From an uncultured Candidatus Saccharibacteria bacterium (GTDB lineage: Bacteria; Patescibacteriota; Saccharimonadia; Saccharimonadales; Saccharimonadaceae): a stretch of 9,903 nt of DNA. A program made the translations under genes and the position numbers. Within the stretch, counting starts at the first letter, position 1. Each line of letters opens with the position of its first letter. Under the pieces are notes generated by a model. It had not been told where the DNA came from, did not search any database, and saw only the letters and a program-made list of their open reading frames with translations. The stretch covers positions 1 to 9,903 of the forward strand of contig CALKRO010000147.1 of assembly GCA_937990205.1 (NCBI GenBank), given 5' to 3'. Of the stretch, positions 1 through 4,690 are shown in pieces.

Positions 1-257
1 TTTTAGATAACGAATCGAGGGCTTATGCAGAGCCAATGGTGGATGTGAATTCTGGGGAGGCGGAAGTAACGCATGAGGCTTCGGTGGGGAAATTATCAGA
101 AGAGATTTTATATTATCTAGCGACAAGAGGAATTTCCGAAGAGAAGGCAAAGGAGATTTTGATTCGAGGTTTTTCGGAGGAAATTACGAAGGCCTTGCCA
201 CTAGAATATGCGATGGAAATGAATAATTTAATTAAGTTAGAAATGCAGAATGGGTAA
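1..257 (+). CDS. SufB/SufD-family Fe-S cluster assembly scaffold, C-terminal fragment
   Basis: This is the last 84 codons of a gene that begins before the window; the reading frame is open from base 3 and ends with TAA at 255-257. The family forms the SufBCD scaffold on which Fe-S clusters are built in the cytoplasm. The visible part holds the end of the beta-helix core (DNESRAYAEPMVDV) and the conserved THEASVGKLSEE segment, whose His-Glu pair resembles the conserved His-Glu of SufB. It then continues into the helical tail (YLATRGISEEKAKEILIRGF, LPLEYAMEMNNLIKLEM). The tail reads more like SufB than SufD, but the position directly before sufS is where sufD often sits, so I give no symbol. 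It lies 104 nt upstream of sufS on the same strand. The family is certain; B versus D is not decided by this fragment. Confidence 0.88.
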   Translation, partial: LDNESRAYAEPMVDVNSGEAEVTHEASVGKLSEEILYYLATRGISEEKAKEILIRGFSEEITKALPLEYAMEMNNLIKLEMQNG

Positions 258-361
258 CCTGAATAAATGATTTAAGTATATGTAGATTAGAGTGTGAAGG
301 CGAGCTGAAATTGAATAAATAATAAGTCAAAAATTGAATAAAAAAGTTAAGGATAAGCGAA

Positions 362-1561
362 ATGTACAGAGAAGAATTTGAGATATTTGAGAAAAATGAG
401 TTGGATGAAATCCTGCCTTTTGTTTATCTAGATAACGCGGCTACTATGCAGAGATTGTCGGTTGGACTTTTGGCTGAACAAGATTTTTATACAAAGAAAA
501 ATGCGAATCCTTTGCGTGGAGTCTATGAATTGTCGGAACTTGCGACGACGGAGCTTTGGCAGGCACGAGAGACGACTGCTAGATTTTTAGATTGTGAACC
601 ATTAGAAGTAATTTTTGTAAAAAATGCGACGGAAGGATTAAATTTACTGGCTAACGGGGTGGAGGATTTACTTGATAAAGGGGAGATCTTGGTGGATTTA
701 GAGTCTCATCATAGTAATCTTTTGGCTTTTTCGGAACGTTACGGGGAGAAAGTGCGAATTACGGAAGATCTCGTGAGTGAGATGAAGCTGGATCTTGAAC
801 GTGCAAAGACTGAGGGGGTGGAACCAAAAAATAAAATTGTGGCGATGACGGGAATGAGTAATGTGACGGGGGTGGACCGAAGTGGCATCGCGAAAGAATT
901 GAGGAACTTAGGCTTTCAGGGGCTAATTTTGATGGATGCGGCGCAATTAGTGGCACATAAGAAGATTGATGTGAGGGAATTAGGGGTGGACGGCTTAGTA
1001 TTCTCGGGGCATAAAATTGGAGCGCCAATGGGTGTGGGAGTAGTATATCTGAGGTATGATTTGATGAAGAAGTTGAAGCCGTTAAATTATGGGGGTGAAA
1101 TGGTGGAATCGGTGAAGCTTGCGGATGGTAAAGTGAAGATGAATTTTGCGCCGGGGCCGAGTAAGTTCGAAGGTGGAACGCTAAATATGGGGGCGATTAC
1201 TGGACTTTCTGCGACGGAGAAATTTTGGTTGGAACACTCGGAAATTTACGGGACAGAAAAGATATTAACCGAGAAAATTCGGGAAGAGTTAGAGAAAGAA
1301 GAAAATATCGAATTATATTTTGCGGAGAATGGCATCATTAGCTTCAATGTGAAGGGGGTGCATGCACATGATACGGCGCAGATTTTGGCGGATTTTGGTG
1401 TGATGGTGAGAGCGGGAATGATGTGTGCGGAACCATTTTTAACAGAGAAAAAAATCGGTGCGGTGGTGCGAGCAAGTTTAGCTTTTTATAATACAAATAT
1501 AGATGTTAAATATTTTTTGGCTTGCCTAAAAAGAGTGCGCAGAGTGATGGGATTGGAGTGA
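362..1561 (+). CDS. sufS: Cysteine desulfurase SufS (class V aminotransferase fold, group II)
   Basis: A PLP enzyme that removes sulfur from L-cysteine as a protein-bound persulfide, for Fe-S cluster assembly. At 399 residues it has the usual SufS length. Visible motifs are YLDNAAT (22-28), the NANPLRGVYELSE region (48-59) typical of group II enzymes, ESHHSN (114-119) with the PLP-stacking histidine, MDAAQ (191-195) with the Asp and Gln that contact PLP, SGHK (215-218) with Schiff-base lysine K218, FEGGT (269-273), and VRAGMMCAEP (349-358) with catalytic C355. The ATG is preceded by AAGGA at 349-353, 8 nt away, which supports this start. It is cotranscribed with the upstream scaffold gene and with sufU. 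One oddity is that the two histidines usually found before the catalytic cysteine (GHHC) are MM here. A csd paralog is possible in principle, but the suf context favours SufS. Confidence 0.96.
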   Translation: MYREEFEIFEKNELDEILPFVYLDNAATMQRLSVGLLAEQDFYTKKNANPLRGVYELSELATTELWQARETTARFLDCEPLEVIFVKNATEGLNLLANGVEDLLDKGEILVDLESHHSNLLAFSERYGEKVRITEDLVSEMKLDLERAKTEGVEPKNKIVAMTGMSNVTGVDRSGIAKELRNLGFQGLILMDAAQLVAHKKIDVRELGVDGLVFSGHKIGAPMGVGVVYLRYDLMKKLKPLNYGGEMVESVKLADGKVKMNFAPGPSKFEGGTLNMGAITGLSATEKFWLEHSEIYGTEKILTEKIREELEKEENIELYFAENGIISFNVKGVHAHDTAQILADFGVMVRAGMMCAEPFLTEKKIGAVVRASLAFYNTNIDVKYFLACLKRVRRVMGLE

Positions 1562-1621
1562 TGATCGACGGGGGATGTTCACGGAAATGAATGAGATTTG
1601 GCAAAATTGGAGAAGAAATTA

Positions 1622-2044
1622 ATGCGAGAAATTCAGAGTAAATATAGGGAAGAATTACTGGAGCGGAATTTAAATCCGTTGAATTTTGAGCAAAAAATTG
1701 AGGCGAATTTGACCAAAACTTTGGTAAACCATAGCTGTGGGGATGAACTAACGGTGAGCCTGAAAATTGAGAATGGAAAAATTTTGGAGGGAAGTTTTTC
1801 GGGAGTGGGTTGTGCGATTTCGAAGGTTTCGGCAGATATGATGATTGATGCGATTAGGGGGAAAACTCTGGAAGAGGCGCGGGAGCTGATGCAGGGGTTC
1901 TTTGATTTGGTGATGGGAATTTCAAGTGAAAAAGCGCAGAAAATTAGGGGTGAGTTAGAAGTTTTTTCGATGATTCAAAATATGCCAGCGAGAGTGAGAT
2001 GTGCGAAATTGGCTTGGCGGATTTTAGAAGAGGGGGAAGAATGA
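1622..2044 (+). CDS. sufU: Fe-S assembly sulfur acceptor SufU
   Basis: A cytoplasmic zinc-containing protein of the IscU/SufU fold that takes the persulfide from SufS and passes sulfur to the SufBCD scaffold. From the ATG at 1622 it is 140 residues, close to the roughly 147 of Bacillus SufU. The metal ligands are all visible and spaced as in that family: C39 and D41 (NHSCGDEL), C64 (GVGCAIS) and C127 (ARVRCAKLAW). A TTG start at 1598 would add eight residues. I prefer the ATG because GGAGAAG (1609-1615) lies 6 nt before it, and because the family alignment begins near this point (MREIQSKYREELLERNLNP). The gap after the sufS stop is 60 nt and contains no terminator, so the two are probably one transcript. 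The SufU-specific region before the last cysteine (MIQNMPARVRC) separates it from IscU. No SufE-like gene is visible here. Confidence 0.94.
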   Translation: MREIQSKYREELLERNLNPLNFEQKIEANLTKTLVNHSCGDELTVSLKIENGKILEGSFSGVGCAISKVSADMMIDAIRGKTLEEARELMQGFFDLVMGISSEKAQKIRGELEVFSMIQNMPARVRCAKLAWRILEEGEE

Positions 2045-2075
2045 TGATTTTTGATTAAAAAGTGTTGCGACTGGA

Positions 2076-2108
2076 ATAACGCTTGTGGTTGATAGGAAAA
2101 AGCGTTAT
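2076..2108. promoter_or_regulatory. 9-bp inverted repeat across the promoter (operator candidate)
   Basis: ATAACGCTT at 2076-2084 is the exact reverse complement of AAGCGTTAT at 2100-2108, with 15 nt between the arms. The left arm overlaps the -35 box and the right arm overlaps the -10 box. No T-run follows, so it does not look like a terminator for the suf operon. A repressor-binding site is the simplest reading, and that is inference. Confidence 0.5.
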
Positions 2109-2111
2109 AAT
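2083..2111 (+). promoter_or_regulatory. Promoter of the DUF5663-like gene
   Basis: A perfect -10 box TATAAT at 2106-2111 stands 17 nt downstream of TTGTGG at 2083-2088, which matches the TTG half of the -35 consensus. Transcription should start near 2118, and AGGAG at 2122-2126 lies 5 nt before the ATG at 2132. The promoter is crossed by a perfect inverted repeat, listed separately. Confidence 0.7.
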
Positions 2112-2131
2112 GGGGTAAATTAGGAGATAAT

Positions 2132-2557
2132 ATGATTCGGGTGTATGAAAATTTTTTGAGAGAAACGGGACTAGGTGATCTTGATGAGATGCAAAGAGCC
2201 GCTTTTATCGAAGAAGCACAGAGACTGCTAGAAAACCGTATCGGCGAAAAGTTAAGTGAAGGCTTGAGCTTGGAACAACTCGAAGAGTTCGACGGTATCA
2301 TGAAAAAAGATAAAAATGCGATGATTAAAGCCTTGGCGAAACTAGGTGATTATCGCATAGACGAAGTTTACCAAAATCTCTTGAAGCGTTACGGAGTAAC
2401 GGAGGGGACGGTAGATATTTTAAGTGAATATTTGAGTGTAAAATGGATTCAAGCCAATCGTCCAAATTACGCAGAAGTTTCTCGTCAAGTATTTGAGGAA
2501 TTGAAACAGGAAGTACGCGCCTCAAGTGAAGAAATCCGTAAATCGATGACTTTATAG
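2132..2557 (+). CDS. Small helical protein, DUF5663-like, function unknown
   Basis: A 141-residue protein with no enzyme motif, signal peptide or membrane segment, predicted from composition to be almost wholly alpha-helical and soluble. Two parts can be seen. Residues 1-60 end in the segment RIGEKLSEGLSLEQLEEF (36-53), and residues 112-128 (NYAEVSRQVFEELKQEV) form a charged helix. This combination resembles the DUF5663 family known from CPR bacteria. I recognise it by pattern only and no function is established for that family. It stands alone, with its own promoter (2083-2111), a good AGGAG site before the ATG, and an intrinsic terminator (2585-2608). It is therefore a single-gene transcription unit between the suf operon and the convergent def-fmt pair. 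The strong -10 box suggests good expression. Confidence 0.85.
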   Translation: MIRVYENFLRETGLGDLDEMQRAAFIEEAQRLLENRIGEKLSEGLSLEQLEEFDGIMKKDKNAMIKALAKLGDYRIDEVYQNLLKRYGVTEGTVDILSEYLSVKWIQANRPNYAEVSRQVFEELKQEVRASSEEIRKSMTL

Positions 2558-2584
2558 ATTAAAAATACCTTGAACACAAAATTT

Positions 2585-2608
2585 AAATCCCTCAGAAGAG
2601 GGATTTTT
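2585..2608 (+). terminator. Intrinsic terminator after the DUF5663-like gene
   Basis: A 9-bp perfect stem, AAATCCCTC (2585-2593) with GAGGGATTT (2598-2606), closes a four-base AGAA loop and runs into TTTTT (2604-2608), where the last stem bases and two more T form the tract. It lies 27 nt after the stop codon. fmt ends convergently at 2661. On the other strand the stem is followed by TTTAAATTTT, so weak termination in that direction is also possible. Confidence 0.85.
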
Positions 2609-2660
2609 AATGTTTGCTTGGTAGATTTTGGGTTTTTTGTGAGGATATTTTGAGTTTAAT

Positions 2661-3461
2661 TTATTTAAGATAGCCGTTGATAAAAGATTTGGCATCCATA
2701 GGCTTCTTGCTAGCTGGTTGAAGCTGATCGATAACGAGGAAGTTGCCATCTTGACAAGGGAATGCAAGGGGGTTATTAGATTTTTCGGTTTCGACGTGGG
2801 CTTTTAGAATCATACATTCGAAACCTTGAATTTGAAGTTTACTCTTTGGAAAACCTTGGAAGGCACGAATGCGATTGAGAGCCGCTGTGGCGCCAATTTC
2901 GGATAAGGATAGGTTCGAGTCGGTTTTATCAAACTTAGTGGTGAAGGTGGCCTTCTCATCGTCTTGTAGGGTAGGTTTTGGTATGGAGTCCAGGTGCTCG
3001 ATGAGCCAATTGGCGCCAAGGGTGGCAAGTTTCTGATAGATTTCGGATTTTTCGGGTAGGTTGGATGAGAACTCGGAGGCCTTAACGGTGGTTTGATAGT
3101 AAATTGGTCCGGCGTCCATGGCTTTAACCAGTTTCATAATAGAGACAGAAAAATCTTGATCGCCATTTAAGATAGCGGATTCAATAGGGGAGGCTCCACG
3201 ATAGAGGGGAAGAAGAGAGGGGTGAAGATTAAGAATACCTTCAGGCTCAAAAAGTTCAAGTAAGTCGGACTTGATTAGAACACCGAAACTAGCGAGGATG
3301 CCTTTAATTTCAGGATTTTCTTGTCTTAAGCGGGCAACTTCTACTAAATCTTCCTTAGTTTTAGCATGGAAAACTAATTCCAGATTTTTAGCAGTAAGAA
3401 GTTGATTTAATGTAGCTTCTGCCAGGGGTCCGTTGCCAAAAAAGATAAATTTTGTGCTCAT
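2661..3461 (-). CDS. fmt: Methionyl-tRNA formyltransferase, short form
   Basis: It transfers a formyl group from 10-formyl-tetrahydrofolate to Met-tRNA(fMet) in the cytoplasm. The N-terminal Rossmann domain starts with FIFFGNGPLA (5-14). The catalytic triad is visible as N78 and H80 (ILNLHPSLLP) and D116 (MDAGP), with the same 38-residue Asn-Asp spacing as in E. coli Fmt. The substrate-loop motif SLLPLYRGASPI (82-93) is intact. The C-terminal OB-like tRNA domain is recognisable from FTTKFDKTDSNLSL to QPASKKPMDAKSFINGYL. At 266 residues it is clearly shorter than the usual 310-315. Most of the loss is between the first strand and the active site, where the tRNA-contacting loop lies in E. coli. 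The ATG at 3461 has GAGGT (3471-3467) 5 nt upstream. It is 39 nt downstream of def, the classical def-fmt pairing. Confidence 0.93.
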   Translation of the reverse strand: MSTKFIFFGNGPLAEATLNQLLTAKNLELVFHAKTKEDLVEVARLRQENPEIKGILASFGVLIKSDLLELFEPEGILNLHPSLLPLYRGASPIESAILNGDQDFSVSIMKLVKAMDAGPIYYQTTVKASEFSSNLPEKSEIYQKLATLGANWLIEHLDSIPKPTLQDDEKATFTTKFDKTDSNLSLSEIGATAALNRIRAFQGFPKSKLQIQGFECMILKAHVETEKSNNPLAFPCQDGNFLVIDQLQPASKKPMDAKSFINGYLK

Positions 3462-3500
3462 TTTTTACCTCAAATAAAATATGTGTTCAATAGAAAAAGA

Positions 3501-4076
3501 CTAGTCTTCGTCAGGGAAGAGTTGTTTGTTATTTTTAATACGAGTTTCATAATTGACTGGCTTGAGATCTCCGTTTTTGTCGAGCTCGAAGAAGGCATCA
3601 GTTTTATCTTTGATGCGATCGATGAAGAGGATACCGTCGAGATGGTCAATTTCGTGAGCAAGAGTGCGAGCGAGTTCATCGGTAGCTTTAATGCGTACCT
3701 CAGTGCCATCTTCGAGTTTAGCTTTGACGCGAATTTTCGAGTAGCGTGGGACCTTACCATAAATAAATGGAACAGAAAGACAGCCTTCGAAATCTTCGAC
3801 AATTTTACCTTCTTGTTTGATGATTTCTGGGTCGACAAGGGTAGTGAAGGAAGTATTTGCTTTGTCATCCATACTGTCGCGGATAATAATCAAGCGTTTG
3901 TTAATGCCAAGTTGAGGGGCAGCCATGGCGGCAGAAAGCTCGTGAGGGTGAGATTTTTCCCATTCGAGGCTGGCATCGACCATTGCCTGGATCATATCTT
4001 TAATTTCATCAGTAACATAGTTGACCTTTTGAGACTTTTGACGAAGTCTTGGGTCAGGAGATTCAATAATTTTCAT
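3501..4076 (-). CDS. def: Peptide deformylase
   Basis: A metal hydrolase that removes the formyl group from nascent proteins, acting at the ribosome exit. At 191 residues it is somewhat longer than E. coli Def. The metal ligands are all present: C99 in motif 2 (EGCLSVP, 97-103), and H141 and H145 in motif 3 (HEIDHLDG, 141-148) with catalytic E142. Motif 1, usually GxGLAAPQ, reads SAAMAAPQ (48-55): the Gln is kept and both glycines are replaced. The acidic tail after residue 155 is a small extension with no known motif. It is the first gene of a def-fmt unit. The ATG lies only 8 nt after a TATAAT box and has no Shine-Dalgarno, so the message is predicted to be leaderless. Confidence 0.95.
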   Translation of the reverse strand: MKIIESPDPRLRQKSQKVNYVTDEIKDMIQAMVDASLEWEKSHPHELSAAMAAPQLGINKRLIIIRDSMDDKANTSFTTLVDPEIIKQEGKIVEDFEGCLSVPFIYGKVPRYSKIRVKAKLEDGTEVRIKATDELARTLAHEIDHLDGILFIDRIKDKTDAFFELDKNGDLKPVNYETRIKNNKQLFPDED

Positions 4077-4084
4077 ATCTTAAT

Positions 4085-4112
4085 ATTATAACCGATTTTG
4101 GGTTTTTATAAA
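4085..4112 (-). promoter_or_regulatory. def-fmt promoter, leaderless type
   Basis: Read on the - strand, TATAAT at 4090-4085 stands 8 nt before the def ATG (4076). A TTTATA at 4112-4107 gives a 16-nt spacer and four of six -35 consensus matches. Initiation 6-8 nt past the -10 box would leave 0-3 nt of leader. The -10 is convincing; the -35 is weaker. Confidence 0.6.
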
Positions 4113-4305
4113 GCTTAAGCGGAATATAGTGCGGGGGTCGAGGTATTTTTTGAAGCTGTTGGAATAATTTTAAGGTTAATTTGTCGGGATTTTGGGGCGT
4201 TTCAAGGGTGATTTATGGACATCTCGGAGTTAACTTTTAATCTGGTGCGGTAGAGATAGACTAGGGGTTTGCTAGGGAGAGAGGTTTTCTAAAAATTGGA
4301 AGTCT
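4113..4305. other. Non-coding stretch between the def promoter and the RNA candidate, nothing recognised
   Basis: I find no open frame with a ribosome binding site, no recognisable gene remnant on either strand, and no tRNA-like or terminator-like fold in these roughly 190 bases. The + strand is G-rich, like the neighbouring genes. The notable segments of the larger gap begin at 4306 and are listed separately. Confidence 0.6.
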
Positions 4306-4311
4306 TATAAT
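4306..4311 (+). promoter_or_regulatory. -10 box that could drive the structured RNA candidate
   Basis: A perfect TATAAT stands about 70 nt upstream of the long helix at 4379-4523, on the strand that the helix favours. No good -35 hexamer is seen at 16-18 nt (GGTTTT at 17), and there is no TGn extension, so the assignment rests on the -10 alone. Confidence 0.35.
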
Positions 4312-4331
4312 GAAGCTAAATAATCACAACT

Positions 4332-4573
4332 AATTAAAGGAAAGGACAAAAAAGAAAAACGAAATAGACGCCAAAAGGCAAGGCTTGGATGGAGGAAGAA
4401 AGAATTATATTAAACTCCCATACTATAATTAGAACTATCTCTCAACACATATGACCAAAAAAGTATCCTAGATTTTTATAATCATAATTTCAAATATACT
4501 ATTCTTCCTCCATTTAAGTTTTGATAAGGGCGCCGTGGTGGGCGCAGAAAATATCACCTAGAAATTAAAGGAA
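4332..4573. repeat. 11-bp direct repeats flanking the RNA candidate
   Basis: AATTAAAGGAA occurs at 4332-4342 and again, identical and in the same direction, at 4563-4573. The two copies bracket the structured segment. They could be a target duplication from insertion of about 220 bp, but in AT-rich DNA of this length an 11-base coincidence is possible. Confidence 0.3.
4379..4545 (+). ncRNA. Candidate structured RNA closed by a 22-bp helix, unknown family
   Basis: Bases 4379-4400 pair without interruption with 4502-4523 (every i+j = 8902): 18 Watson-Crick pairs and 4 G-U pairs at 4382/4520, 4383/4519, 4387/4515 and 4388/4514. The core 12 bp, 4389-4400 with 4502-4513, is perfect. In all four wobbles the G is in the left arm and the T in the right, so an RNA copied from the + strand pairs fully, while the opposite RNA would have four C-A mismatches. 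Further pairs TATATT (4406-4411) with AATATA (4493-4498) can extend the helix after a small bulge. The interior of about 100 nt is AT-rich. A GC-rich hairpin, GCGCC (4530-4534) with GGCGC (4541-4545), follows 6 nt later. I see no tmRNA, RNase P or SRP RNA signature. No intrinsic terminator with a U-tract follows, so the 3' end is unknown. A MITE-like palindrome is the main alternative. Confidence 0.45.
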
Positions 4574-4594
4574 TTAAATTTAGCTTAAAATGCT

Positions 4595-4690
4595 GAATCA
4601 GGCCTGGCGGGTTGAATTAGGCCAGGCGGGTCGAATTAGGCCTAAGCGGAGTAGATTAGGATTAGTGAATTAGATTAGGCTTGGTGGGTC
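4595..4690. repeat. Degenerate 19-bp tandem repeats running into the priA 3' end
   Basis: Two adjacent 19-mers, GAATCAGGCCTGGCGGGTT (4595-4613) and GAATTAGGCCAGGCGGGTC (4614-4632), differ at three positions. A decayed third unit (4633-4653, GAATTAGGCC then divergent) and a partial unit (4654-4666) follow. The last unit, ATTAGGCTTGGTGGGTC at 4674-4690, matches 14 of 17 bases of the second copy and encodes the final residues DPPSLI of PriA on the - strand. There are no spacers, so it is not a CRISPR array. Confidence 0.75.
4602..4627 (-). terminator. Hairpin after priA, possible weak transcript end
   Basis: GCCTGGC (4602-4608) and GCCAGGC (4621-4627) form a perfect 7-bp stem with a 12-nt loop. 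It lies about 40 nt past the priA stop in the direction of priA transcription. The stem arises from the two tandem repeat copies, whose cores are near-palindromic around CCWGG. The stretch that follows on the - strand (CTGATTCAGCATTTT) has no immediate U-run, so termination is uncertain. Confidence 0.3.

Noticed and set aside
309..342. Repeated AATTGAATAAA (309-319 and 332-342) in the gap before sufS
   Set aside because: Two short AT-rich copies in a 104-base intergenic gap, with no dyad symmetry or promoter relation; most likely chance.
1598..1621. TTG start at 1598 for sufU
   Set aside because: It is possible, but the Shine-Dalgarno GGAGAAG is placed for the ATG at 1622 and the family N-terminus fits the shorter form.
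3483..4091. A 202-codon open frame on the + strand opposite def
   Set aside because: It is the antisense shadow of def, has no ribosome binding site, and its product resembles nothing. def on the - strand has all catalytic motifs.
4389..4454. A 21-codon open frame starting with ATG inside the left arm of the long helix (MEEERIILNSHTIIRTISQH...)
   Set aside because: There is no good ribosome binding site, the frame is short, the start is buried in the helix, and I do not recognise the peptide. It is probably chance, although a leader peptide or gene remnant cannot be fully excluded.
4340..4550. RNase P RNA, tmRNA, SRP RNA or 6S RNA as the identity of the structured segment
   Set aside because: GGAGGAA at 4391-4397 recalls the RNase P GAGGAAAGUC box, but the AGUC part and the other conserved regions are missing. 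No tmRNA ends and no SRP GGAAGCAGC-type motif are present. A 6S-like shape is not excluded but has no sequence support.
4614..4640. tRNA or tmRNA T-arm (GGGTCGAATTAGG resembles GGTTCGAATCC)
   Set aside because: The flanking bases cannot form the five-base T stem, no acceptor or anticodon stems are found, and the motif is explained by the tandem repeat.
4595..4690. CRISPR array
   Set aside because: The repeat units are directly adjacent with no spacers, are only about 19 bp and decay quickly; no cas genes are nearby.
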